Positions 46,130 through 54,964 of a stretch of DNA of 64,000 bases are shown one piece after another. This stretch comes from UBA961 sp014191195 (GTDB taxonomy: Bacteria; Bacteroidota; Ignavibacteria; Kapaibacteriales; UBA961): NCBI GenBank assembly GCA_964204605.1, contig OZ123195.1, positions 1,426,001 through 1,490,000 on the forward strand, in the 5' to 3' direction. The first letter of the stretch is position 1. The number at the start of each line of letters is the position of its first letter. The notes beneath the pieces were generated by a model. The model was not told the origin of the DNA and made no database searches. It saw nothing but the letters and a program-made list of their open reading frames with translations. Both the position numbers and the translations under genes were made by a program.

Positions 46130-48406
46130 TTATAACACTTCAAGCAAAAAAGATATTTGAGCCATACCCTGAATCATTGGTGGTAGACTAATTCTTTTAG
46201 CAGATTCTATCATACATTGTTCAACTTCTTCGATATTTAATTCTGAATCAGCTAGTGAAATCTCTGTCAATGAACCTTCTTCATTAAAAATGAACAGTAA
46301 TTGTACATTTCCTTGAAGATGTCTAAACTTTTTTAAAGCCTCAGCATAACATTCCTGCATGCCACTTAATTGTTGCTCTATTGTAGATCGTACTTTCTCA
46401 ATGATCGTATTATCCAGAACCCTTTCTGTCATAATAGATTCCACACTAATTAAACCTTCTTCATCATGTGCGGCAGCATCGGCATAATTACATGCAGCCT
46501 CCACCTCGACAACAGAAGTTCTTGCTAACTGTTGTCCAGATCCATTATTAACCAAAGTTCCACCATTTAAATTTAATGGTTGATACATCAATGCTATTAC
46601 ATTTTTTGATTTATTATAATCTGAACCAGTAATGCCAAAAGAAGTATAAGGCGTTTGAAATCCATATTTCATACCTAGTTTGGTAATTTCTTTGACACGG
46701 TCATTATTTCTATCATATACATTATAATCTATTAATATCGAAGCCCTTTGTTTAGCCCATAAATACTGTAATCCTTTAGTAGATGCAAGTGGCTTCACCA
46801 AAGTAATGTCAATTGTTTGAACAAATTCTTTGTTTCCATGAAAACCAGTAATCACAATTCTGCCTTTAGGATTTCCTTTATATTTTCCAAATAGTAGGAC
46901 AGGTCTATCTGAAAATAAATCAGGATAACTTGCTGGTTCTAATGAGTTTACATCAAATCCATCAAATCCTACTTTTAGCTTTGTTAATGATGGTTTTTGA
47001 ATATAATCAGCAAATCGTATTGCTTCTTTATTCAATTCCTCCTGAGATCCTCTAAGAACAAAATTATCTGTCATCGTTAACCTATGAACAGCTGAAAAAA
47101 ATCGCTCATTGATTTCTTTACCAACTGCTAAAGTAAATACATTCGCATCTTGTAATTGTTTAGTAATAGCATCATATACATCTGTATTGGCATCCATAAA
47201 ACCATTTGTTAAGATTATTATCGATCTAGATGATATATCAGAATGCAAAGGTTTTAACTGTATTTGCTGCAAAACATCGATTAATTGAATTGGCTCTAAT
47301 CCTTCGGTAGAATGTATTCTTTGTAAATAAGCGCCAGCCCTGGAGATTATGTCTTTAGTACACATTTGAGATTCTTCATCAAGACGAGTGTTTTCTGGAC
47401 CAAAATGAAGAATATTCAATTTATCTTGTTCACGCAATCCCTTTGAAAATACTTTCCAGAATTCATTTGCAGAATTATCTTGTAAAGATGCAGAATCACA
47501 AACAATAATATATTCATGACCTAAAGATTCTTTATGAGCTTCTGCTATAGATGGAGGATTGACAGAAAGTAAAAAATACTTTTCTTTGCCTTCTTCATAT
47601 AGCATCAAATTTGCTTGAGGCTCAGTATCAGCAAATCTATATGATAATGATATTTGTTTACTTTGTGCAGCATCAGCTATCGAATATGTACATGATGCCT
47701 CTTGATCTGTTTGTTGAATAGAACATTCATCAGCTTTTAACAAAGATAATTTGCCACCTTTAGCAATAAAAGCATGTACTTGTAATGAACCCAATGGATA
47801 GTCTTTTACAGCTTCAAAACTTGTATCAGCATAAGTATCTCTATGCAAAGGAACATAGTCTAATACTTTTAAATAATGAGCTTGTATTGGTTTTGGTAAA
47901 CTAATAGTATAGAGGCCAAAACTAGGTTTTATCATTTCAGTATAATGAATCTCTGTATAGATAATAGAACCAGGTTGAATATTCGATAGATGCATCTGGA
48001 TAGCATCTGGATTATTAATTGTCAAGAAAAAAGGATCAAATTTCTTTTTTGCTTTATCAAATATTTCTCGAACCTTTTCCCTATCCTTCATCTCTGCTTT
48101 AATTGTCTGATTACCTATCTTAACTGTACATCCATGTATAGTTATAGATGGACTTCCTGGCATGAGTAATGCCCCGTCAAGGATATTGGCCCCTTTATAC
48201 ACATATTTCTGTTGTATAGTAATATCTGCTATGATCCCGCTGATTTTAGCATTAATTACTGTGGATTCTAATAATAAGGAATCGATATCAGGAGCATCAC
48301 TATTAATGATCATTCTTGGCGACTCTACAGCATAAACCACTGATGTAACATGAATGATGCCTATCAGAAGTAAAAAACTATACAGAAAAACGTTTAATAA
48401 TCTCAT
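46130..48406 (-). CDS. VIT/vWA protein with AgmX/PglI C-terminal domain
   Basis: A 758-residue exported protein. Order: signal peptide (to about residue 26), VIT domain (about 35-170, with MKDREKVREIFDKAKKK as the VIT helix), a von Willebrand A-like domain (about 295-470), a linker region, and an AgmX/PglI-type C-terminal domain (about 670-758, EQQLSGMQECYAEALKKF...RISLPPM), a TonB-C-like fold seen in gliding or secretion-linked proteins. The metal-binding MIDAS is degenerate: the usual DxSxS is DSASL at residues 304-308, and the later LTDG reads LTNG. So binding through Mg2+ is doubtful. It could sense or transmit in the envelope; the function is unknown. Lone minus-strand gene, about 98 nt after the heparinase-like gene. 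Confidence 0.7.
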   Translation of the reverse strand: MRLLNVFLYSFLLLIGIIHVTSVVYAVESPRMIINSDAPDIDSLLLESTVINAKISGIIADITIQQKYVYKGANILDGALLMPGSPSITIHGCTVKIGNQTIKAEMKDREKVREIFDKAKKKFDPFFLTINNPDAIQMHLSNIQPGSIIYTEIHYTEMIKPSFGLYTISLPKPIQAHYLKVLDYVPLHRDTYADTSFEAVKDYPLGSLQVHAFIAKGGKLSLLKADECSIQQTDQEASCTYSIADAAQSKQISLSYRFADTEPQANLMLYEEGKEKYFLLSVNPPSIAEAHKESLGHEYIIVCDSASLQDNSANEFWKVFSKGLREQDKLNILHFGPENTRLDEESQMCTKDIISRAGAYLQRIHSTEGLEPIQLIDVLQQIQLKPLHSDISSRSIIILTNGFMDANTDVYDAITKQLQDANVFTLAVGKEINERFFSAVHRLTMTDNFVLRGSQEELNKEAIRFADYIQKPSLTKLKVGFDGFDVNSLEPASYPDLFSDRPVLLFGKYKGNPKGRIVITGFHGNKEFVQTIDITLVKPLASTKGLQYLWAKQRASILIDYNVYDRNNDRVKEITKLGMKYGFQTPYTSFGITGSDYNKSKNVIALMYQPLNLNGGTLVNNGSGQQLARTSVVEVEAACNYADAAAHDEEGLISVESIMTERVLDNTIIEKVRSTIEQQLSGMQECYAEALKKFRHLQGNVQLLFIFNEEGSLTEISLADSELNIEEVEQCMIESAKRISLPPMIQGMAQISFLLEVL

Positions 48407-48504
48407 AATAATGATATGTTTAGCTATTTATGGTAAATATTACTACAAATTTATTCAAAATTCTGAATCTATCTTGTTAAGAGTTATTTATAAGCAATCT
48501 TGAA

Positions 48505-50841
48505 TTAACCAATCTTGATTTTCCATTCGCATTGATTTTTTGTAGATAGTACATTCTTTGACAAAAGTACTGATGATTCGAATCTTCCATAAGCTTTTGA
48601 ATATAATGCCGGTATTAAACTCCACTCTGAACCATCCAGACATTCTATGGATATTTCTGTGCCTTTTTGGGTTTTAATCATTGCTGTATTGTGATTCACT
48701 ATCTGTGGAATAATTCCAGGAACACAATGAAAAACTAAAACTTTTTCTTTGTTTACTCTACAATCATCTATTCCATAAATGGTTGAAGGCTCTGATATTA
48801 TTTTTCTGATATGTTCTTGTTCATATGCCTTATGACTTCCAATCCAGTTGGAATTTTCTAATAATCCTTTTGCCTTTGTGATATCTCCTTTCATCCAAAA
48901 CAGTACATCTCCTGATCCATCAACCCATGAATTTTGCTCCATTCCTTTTATTGAGAATACAGAATGATTTGCAACTGATCGTCCCATATTTCTTGTATGT
49001 ACAGAAGGTGTATATACAAATGTTCCAGGGTCTCCAAAGATTTCTTGTCCATCAACAGCTAAGCATATAGACAACTGATCATTGTGAGCATGACCTCCTT
49101 TACCTTTTTGTCCAATAGACCCTGCTCTGGCAGATATTTTATATGTTTTATGTTCAATTAACCATATACCAAAATCAGGGAAGCTATAGGATTTGGGATA
49201 TTCTGCCTCAAAAGGTATTTCTACATCCTGTAATCTATAACTTTGATTTTGTTTACTTAGTGAATCAATAATCCAGTATTCTATTGCTCCATGATATAAT
49301 GAATTCCACGAGCATTGTTTTTTTAATACCGCTTCTGCTACTGCAATACTACTTTGCATGGATAAAGTATTTTCAATCCATTCAAATGGCTCATTTGCCT
49401 TGTGTTCAGGAAATAAAGAAATTCCGTCTGATAATCTAAATAAAGGTTTAATATTATGATAGGTATGGATTGCTTCTTGTAATGAAGCCCAATGACCTTG
49501 CGGTGTAAACTTAAACATCATGCCACTATCATTATCACCAATATTAAGCAGATGCATATCATCAACACTCATTGCCCTTAAAAAAGTATACGCTTTATCC
49601 ACCCCATGATAGATAGTATCAATTAATGATTGAAATTCCTGAGTATTTTTAGGTTGAGTATGCGCACTTTTACAAGGGAATAATTCTTCTTCTGAGTAAA
49701 TCTGTTGTATTTCATATTCGGAATATCCCTTTAATGCAGCCAAAGAGATAGCTATTAATTGGGTTGATAATCCGTGATATGGAATTGATGCTTCAAAATT
49801 TCCCCCATCTGTTAAAAACTGATTATGTATCTCTGCGGCACATTCACTTAATGCAAATTTAATAGCAGAAATATTATGTTTAGTGTCTGGTAAACCCCTA
49901 AGGATTACTAAAAGACCACATAAATTTGCTAGATAATGATTACCTCTTGATACCTTAGACCATTCTAAATTCTCTAGGATATGATGCGCATGTTCTTGTA
50001 ATGATCGCTTCAAAATATATGAAAATTCCTCATCCCATACTATTCCACAACATGTAAATAAATCCAATGCTACTAATAGATTTGCAGCACGAATTGCAAT
50101 GTCCATTGATGTTTTCCATTGCACCCCAAAATGTGGCGGATTAAATGCTATAAAATCAAGACATTGTGTCCTAAATATATGAGCATAATATTCCTTTGGA
50201 TGTGCGGACTCTACACCAGAATATGCCAAATAAGCAGCAAATGCCAATGTTGATGCATGTTGAAACCTTCCTAATTCCCAAGGAACTTTTATATCTTGTC
50301 CTGCTATATTACCATACTTAATATGAGTATAATGTGTATGTGCATTCCACTTATACCCTGATTTGCAATCATATTGCCAATCTATTGGATAATAGTGAGT
50401 ACAATGGGCATGTTGGTCTGGATAAAATGGAGATTTCAATAATACAGAGATAATCCTTTCACTTTCTTCTCTATTTTTTTCATTAATTTCTGTTCTTATT
50501 CTAGCTGAATGATTTGTTTCTTGTACTGAATAATCTACCCAGCCACTTCCTAAGATTGTAAACAGAGATTGTGAATAATTGTCTGCTAAAGTTTGAATGG
50601 TTAAACTATGTGGTAAAATATAGTCCAATAATGGCATTTTGACAATTGGCTCTTTACTAATATTCGATTGTTGAAATGCTGCCGAGGTAAGATATGTTGT
50701 TGTTTGTGCATGATGTGATGCTAAACGTGCATACTTATACTTTTTGATAATTAAAGCTAATACACGCTGAATTGTATCTTTGGGAGATAAAGATGCGATC
50801 TGTTTTACGATATGAACCAAATTCTTCAAGGTATTTTCCAA
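48505..50841 (-). CDS. Heparinase II/III-family polysaccharide lyase-like protein
   Basis: A 778-residue protein. The first 400 residues are helical (alpha/alpha-toroid; e.g. GNHYLANLCGLLVILRGLPD, with the conserved NHY), followed by a beta-sandwich starting near residue 550 with the family signature GGHAHNDQLSICLAVDGQEIFGDPGTFVYT, including the conserved His and Asn. Such proteins cleave or modify uronic-acid polysaccharides and in many bacteria accompany capsule or exopolysaccharide genes. No signal peptide is evident at the N-terminus, so a cytosolic role in polysaccharide biosynthesis is possible. It lies 67 nt after the DUF3050 gene on the same strand. Confidence 0.82.
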   Translation of the reverse strand: MENTLKNLVHIVKQIASLSPKDTIQRVLALIIKKYKYARLASHHAQTTTYLTSAAFQQSNISKEPIVKMPLLDYILPHSLTIQTLADNYSQSLFTILGSGWVDYSVQETNHSARIRTEINEKNREESERIISVLLKSPFYPDQHAHCTHYYPIDWQYDCKSGYKWNAHTHYTHIKYGNIAGQDIKVPWELGRFQHASTLAFAAYLAYSGVESAHPKEYYAHIFRTQCLDFIAFNPPHFGVQWKTSMDIAIRAANLLVALDLFTCCGIVWDEEFSYILKRSLQEHAHHILENLEWSKVSRGNHYLANLCGLLVILRGLPDTKHNISAIKFALSECAAEIHNQFLTDGGNFEASIPYHGLSTQLIAISLAALKGYSEYEIQQIYSEEELFPCKSAHTQPKNTQEFQSLIDTIYHGVDKAYTFLRAMSVDDMHLLNIGDNDSGMMFKFTPQGHWASLQEAIHTYHNIKPLFRLSDGISLFPEHKANEPFEWIENTLSMQSSIAVAEAVLKKQCSWNSLYHGAIEYWIIDSLSKQNQSYRLQDVEIPFEAEYPKSYSFPDFGIWLIEHKTYKISARAGSIGQKGKGGHAHNDQLSICLAVDGQEIFGDPGTFVYTPSVHTRNMGRSVANHSVFSIKGMEQNSWVDGSGDVLFWMKGDITKAKGLLENSNWIGSHKAYEQEHIRKIISEPSTIYGIDDCRVNKEKVLVFHCVPGIIPQIVNHNTAMIKTQKGTEISIECLDGSEWSLIPALYSKAYGRFESSVLLSKNVLSTKNQCEWKIKIG

Positions 50842-50907
50842 AACGAATAACTATATATAATTATCCGTTTTCATGCCAACTCTTTAAAGAAGTATAGTTT
50901 GATAGCA

Positions 50908-51666
50908 TTAATGTGCAATCGCATCCCATAAAGCAATTCTAGATTGCAATGCAGCTTTTACTTCATATTCAGCTTCCTTCCATTTTTCAACATCATTACC
51001 ACATAATTCCTGAACCATTTGTAGTGCTAAATGTGAATGATGTCCTCCATCAACATCAATATGCCTTTGTACATAATATTGTAATGTATCAAATTGAGAA
51101 GGATATTCTTTTTTCAATTCTTCAATCAATGGCAAAAACATATGAGGTATCAGATCTTCACGACCAAAAGTAAATACTGCTGCAATTATATGTGGCTTCC
51201 CTGTTTCTATAACAGAAAATGTATGATGCACAAAATCTGATGCTGCTTTAGGTATTCTTCCAGATTGTAATGCTTGCTCTACGCTTAATCCAGATTGAAT
51301 ATTGTGAATAAATGAATTGATATTTTCAACATTGCAATCTGCTTCTCGCATTGCATCTAGATATAATTCAAAATGACTACATGCCTTGCCATTTTGATCA
51401 ATATCACTCTCCTCTCCCAATATTATCTCATTAATCAATGCCCTAATTGCTGGATTACCCTTCGGAAGCCATGGTACATGTATACATGTTAATTCTGCTT
51501 GAAGGCTTTTTACTAAAGACATGAAATCCCATACAGCATATATATGATGCTCCATAAACTTCTGTAATGATTGCTTAGAATTTAAAGAAGAATAGAGTGG
51601 ATGGTTGATTAATTGCTGTGTTAATTCTTTGGTTGAATTAACTAATTGTATGCATTCTGGCGACAT
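50908..51666 (-). CDS. DUF3050 protein (heme-oxygenase-like fold)
   Basis: A 252-residue all-helical protein of the DUF3050 family, whose members resemble heme-oxygenase/TenA-like helical bundles. It is His and Glu rich in positions that could bind a metal: EHHIYAVWDFMSLVKSLQ near residue 40, LGEESDIDQNGK near 90 and HIDVDGGHHSHLALQMVQ near 205-222. A diiron-oxidase-like activity is conceivable; none is established. No signal peptide. The start at 51666 lies about 58 nt downstream of a terminator-like RNA element (51724-51817), so readthrough control is possible. The heparinase-like gene follows. Confidence 0.82.
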   Translation of the reverse strand: MSPECIQLVNSTKELTQQLINHPLYSSLNSKQSLQKFMEHHIYAVWDFMSLVKSLQAELTCIHVPWLPKGNPAIRALINEIILGEESDIDQNGKACSHFELYLDAMREADCNVENINSFIHNIQSGLSVEQALQSGRIPKAASDFVHHTFSVIETGKPHIIAAVFTFGREDLIPHMFLPLIEELKKEYPSQFDTLQYYVQRHIDVDGGHHSHLALQMVQELCGNDVEKWKEAEYEVKAALQSRIALWDAIAH

Positions 51667-51723
51667 ATTATTACGGAAACTAAAAAAAATATTAACATAT
51701 GAAATATCTTGATAGTTTCATTT

Positions 51724-51817
51724 AAAAAAAAATGCCGGCGAAATGCCGCTCTGATGTTGGAACTTCACCAGACCCCAATATGCGACATGTCACCGACCCT
51801 ATGTCCTTTAATAAGGA
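51724..51817 (-). ncRNA. Structured leader/small RNA candidate ending in an intrinsic terminator, upstream of DUF3050
   Basis: A GC-rich island in the AT-rich gap 51667-51980, read on the minus strand. From its 5' end: a possible hairpin GACAT (51801-51805) with ATGTC (51784-51788); stem TCTGGTG (51766-51772) with CATCAGA (51750-51756) and a 9-nt loop; a possible pseudoknot of loop CCAA (51757-51760) with TTGG (51775-51778); then GCGGC (51745-51749) with GCCGGC (51734-51739, one bulged base) followed by nine T (51724-51732). The second stem has a G-U pair on the minus strand that would be an A-C mismatch on the plus strand, supporting this orientation. GGTGAAGTTCC recalls a motif in FMN and cobalamin riboswitches, but the rest does not fit either. 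The remaining A/T-rich part of the gap (51820-51980) shows nothing further. Confidence 0.5.
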
Positions 51818-51980
51818 ACACTACAAATTACCACCTATACACAAAAGATATATTACTCAAAATCTACTCATAACCTACTTTGTGTACGATATTATCTTAC
51901 TTATTAACAAATTTTCACATAGAATATGGAGTATTGCTATTCATAGTATTTAACATCATTCAAAATGTTTAATTTTAACG

Positions 51981-53246
51981 ATGAAATCTTCTATACATGA
52001 TCCATATGCTGTTCTTAGAATACAATCATTCCGTCTGTATTTGCTTGGTAGACTATTTTTAACATTAGCCTTTCAGATTCAAGAAGTTGCGATAGGTTGG
52101 ATATTATATGCAAAGACTGGTAATCCATTAGTACTTGGTTTTACAGGACTTGCAGTTGCTATACCATATATTATAACATCGATGTTTTCTGGTTTGATAG
52201 CAGACACTAAGAACAGAAAATATGTAGTGATTTATGCAGTTTTATTGATGCTATCTTCATCAATTGCTTTATTATTTAAGCTTTACATTGATTCTACTAC
52301 ACATACAGATACTATCGATATATTACCCTATTATATCGTATTATTTTTTGTTGGATTAGCCCGAGGTTTTATGGGGCCTTCCTTGCAGGCATTATGGGCA
52401 GATTTTATTCCCAAAGAATTATTTCCTAATGGGGCTACTTGGTCTGCTAATACTTTTAATTTTGGGGCAGTTGCAGGCCCCGCTTTAGGTGGTGTAGTAT
52501 TGGGCTTTTACGGATCTAATGCAGCTGCTATATTGACATGTTTATTATTAATAAGCAGTATTATTGCTTTCTTACGATTAAAATATAAAAAAGTAATCAG
52601 GGATATCAAGAAAGAACCCTTAAAAGATAAATTACTAGCAGGTTTACGCTTTGTCTTTTCACATCAAATACTTGTAGGGGCAATGGCTTTAGATATGTTT
52701 GCAGTGATGTTTGGAGGAGCAATAGCATTATTGCCAGCATTTGTTAAAGATGTATTATTAATGGGCCCCGAGGCATTAGGAATATTAAGAGCAGCCCCTT
52801 TTATTGGCTCATTGTTTATGGGTATATATTTGGCTCATCATCCACCATTAAAAAATACAGGTAAGATATTATTAATTAGCATAGCGGGATTTGGATTATG
52901 TATTATAGGTTTTGCTATGTCTACAAATTATCTTTTATCATTATTATTATTAGCAGCCAGTGGTTCATTTGACAATGTAAGCATGGTAATCAGAGGAAGT
53001 ATCGCACAACTATTTACACCAGATGAAATGCGGGGTAGAGTTTCGGCTGTAAATGGTGTATTTATTGGATCATCAAATGAAATTGGAGCATTCGAAAGTG
53101 GATTAGCTGCATCTTTAATGGGATTAATTCCTTCGGTAATTTTTGGAGGAAGTATTACAATTATCATTGTATTGTGTACTGCATTATTCATACCTGCATT
53201 AGCTACATTTTCAATTAGAACATCGATGCATAATAATCAAACATAA
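51981..53246 (+). CDS. Major facilitator superfamily transporter
   Basis: A 421-residue inner-membrane transporter with 11-12 hydrophobic helices. Features of the EntS/TM-effector type MFS group: QSFRLYLLGRLFLTLAFQIQEVAIGWILYAKTGNP at the start, motif A-like GLIADTKNRKYVV after helix 2, and RGFMGPSLQALWADFIPKE and TPDEMRGRVSAVNGV later. Such proteins export siderophores, drugs or lipids. The substrate is unknown. It begins the plus-strand run 51981-57375; the next gene starts 67 nt later. No regulatory motif stands out in the upstream gap apart from the minus-strand RNA element. Confidence 0.9.
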   Translation: MKSSIHDPYAVLRIQSFRLYLLGRLFLTLAFQIQEVAIGWILYAKTGNPLVLGFTGLAVAIPYIITSMFSGLIADTKNRKYVVIYAVLLMLSSSIALLFKLYIDSTTHTDTIDILPYYIVLFFVGLARGFMGPSLQALWADFIPKELFPNGATWSANTFNFGAVAGPALGGVVLGFYGSNAAAILTCLLLISSIIAFLRLKYKKVIRDIKKEPLKDKLLAGLRFVFSHQILVGAMALDMFAVMFGGAIALLPAFVKDVLLMGPEALGILRAAPFIGSLFMGIYLAHHPPLKNTGKILLISIAGFGLCIIGFAMSTNYLLSLLLLAASGSFDNVSMVIRGSIAQLFTPDEMRGRVSAVNGVFIGSSNEIGAFESGLAASLMGLIPSVIFGGSITIIIVLCTALFIPALATFSIRTSMHNNQT

Positions 53247-53313
53247 ATAATTAAGTAATCTTCGTATTTTACAAAGTAGCAATTACACTTCTACATATAT
53301 CATAAAAGATACA

Positions 53314-54507
53314 ATGAGTATAGAATCGAGTGCAAAAGGAATAATAATTCCAGGAATTGAAGCTAGAATTCCTCCTTCTTTTACTGTAGGAATTGAAGAA
53401 GAATATATGGTGATAGATCCGCTAACATTTGACTTAAAATCTCATATAGATGTTGGTTTACTTCAGAAAAGTCAATTGTTATTACATGAGCATGTAAAAC
53501 CTGAAATGCATGGATCTATGCTTGAGATCGGTACAAAAGTATGTACAAACATCAAACAAGCAAAGGTAGAATTAACCAAAATGCGCTCTGTGATTTGGGG
53601 TTTATGCCGTCAAAATGGCCTTATACTAGGAGCAGCAAGCACGCATCCATTTGCATTGTGGGAAGAACAAGAAATCTATCCAGATGAACGCTATAAAGTA
53701 CTTGTTCAGGATATGCAAATGTTGGCCAGGTCATTACTTATTTTTGGTATGCATATTCATATAGGTATAGAAGACAGAGAATTACAGATTCAGATTATGA
53801 ATGAAATGAGATATTTTTTACCTCATATTTTAGCTATTTCTGCTAATTCTCCTTTTTGGATGGGACACAATACAGGTTTAAAATCATATAGATCAAAAGT
53901 ATTCGAGAATTTTCCTAGAACCAATTTACCAGATGAATTTACCAGCTATGCTGAATATCAAGCATATGTTGATTTATTAATCAGAACAGGTTGTATAGAT
54001 AATGCAAAGAAAATTTGGTGGGATATAAGGCCACATCCTAATTTTCCAACTTTAGAAATTAGGATTTGTGATATTCCCATGCGTATTGAAGAAACCATTG
54101 CAATTGCTGCTTTATGTCAAGCATTAGCAAAAAAACTTTATACATTGTATACTAAAAATTTAAGCTTTAGAAATTATTCTAGAGCATTAATAATGGAAAA
54201 TAAGTGGCGAGCAGTGCGATATGGTTTAGAAGGTAAAATGATTGATTTTGGAAAAGAAAAAGAAATCCCAACTAAAGATTTAATACGAGAATTATTAGAA
54301 TTTGTTGATGATGTAGTTGATGATTTAGGATCGAGAGAAGAGTTAAACTATATACATCAGATTTTAGAAAATGGTTCTGGTGCAGATAGGCAATTAAAGA
54401 TATATAATGAATCTGGTAAATTTGAAGAAGTTGTAGCATATATTCACAAAGAAAGTACACATGGTTTACATGAAGATGTAGGTTCATATTTAAAAGACTT
54501 CCAATAA
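53314..54507 (+). CDS. ybdK: Carboxylate-amine ligase of the YbdK / glutamate-cysteine ligase 2 family
   Basis: A 397-residue ATP-grasp-like ligase of the GCS2 family. Signature segments: FTVGIEEEYMVIDP with Glu28-30 near the nucleotide and metal site, LGAASTHPFALWEEQ, FGMHIHIGIEDRE, ISANSPFWMGHNTGLKSYR and WWDIRPHPNFPTLEIRICDIPM. These enzymes form gamma-glutamyl or related amide bonds; E. coli YbdK has weak glutamate-cysteine ligase activity, so a physiological substrate is uncertain. The short Ser-rich start (MSIESSAKGI) precedes the domain. It lies 13 nt before the thioesterase gene, so the two are probably cotranscribed. Confidence 0.9.
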   Translation: MSIESSAKGIIIPGIEARIPPSFTVGIEEEYMVIDPLTFDLKSHIDVGLLQKSQLLLHEHVKPEMHGSMLEIGTKVCTNIKQAKVELTKMRSVIWGLCRQNGLILGAASTHPFALWEEQEIYPDERYKVLVQDMQMLARSLLIFGMHIHIGIEDRELQIQIMNEMRYFLPHILAISANSPFWMGHNTGLKSYRSKVFENFPRTNLPDEFTSYAEYQAYVDLLIRTGCIDNAKKIWWDIRPHPNFPTLEIRICDIPMRIEETIAIAALCQALAKKLYTLYTKNLSFRNYSRALIMENKWRAVRYGLEGKMIDFGKEKEIPTKDLIRELLEFVDDVVDDLGSREELNYIHQILENGSGADRQLKIYNESGKFEEVVAYIHKESTHGLHEDVGSYLKDFQ

Positions 54508-54520
54508 TAGTATATACTTT

Positions 54521-54964
54521 ATGGCATTAATTCCGAAGAATCCTGATTTTAAGCATACGATAGTAAACCATCTGCAAAGACAGGAATTTATGAAAGCAAT
54601 TGGATGCACTCTAACAGTTATTGAACCTGGATATGTTGAAGCAGAAATTTCTTTAGAAAGAATGCATCAGCAACAAATAGGATTGGTTCATGGCGGTGTT
54701 ATTGCTACGATTGCTGATATTGCCGCTGGATTTGCTGGCTTTACACTTGTAGCACATAATGAACATACAGTTACAGCTGAAATTAAGATAAGCTATTTAA
54801 GAAAAGGCATTGGAACAAAGCTTAGGTCTATTGGAAAAGTGCTTAAAGCTGGAAAATCTTTCCATTTCTGCGAAGCACATGTTTATTGTACAGATCACGA
54901 TGGCATAGAACAATTAATAGCACATGCAACTACAACTATGGCAATTATCCAACCCAAATTATGA
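54521..54964 (+). CDS. PaaI-family hotdog-fold thioesterase
   Basis: A 147-residue hotdog-fold protein. The family motif GLVHGGVIATIADIAAGFA is present (HGG loop with the catalytic-site region), and VTAEIKISYLRKGIGTKLRSIGKV forms the following strands. PaaI-type enzymes hydrolyse acyl-CoA thioesters. Length is normal for a single hotdog domain that dimerises or tetramerises. The stop codon overlaps the start of the amino-acid permease gene by 4 nt (ATGA), indicating translational coupling, although no functional link between the two is known. Confidence 0.88.
   Translation: MALIPKNPDFKHTIVNHLQRQEFMKAIGCTLTVIEPGYVEAEISLERMHQQQIGLVHGGVIATIADIAAGFAGFTLVAHNEHTVTAEIKISYLRKGIGTKLRSIGKVLKAGKSFHFCEAHVYCTDHDGIEQLIAHATTTMAIIQPKL

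Noticed and set aside
51732..51953. 73-codon plus-strand reading frame in the gap before the MFS gene
   Set aside because: It begins inside the GC-rich structured element, has no recognisable motif, and the minus-strand RNA interpretation accounts better for the sequence.
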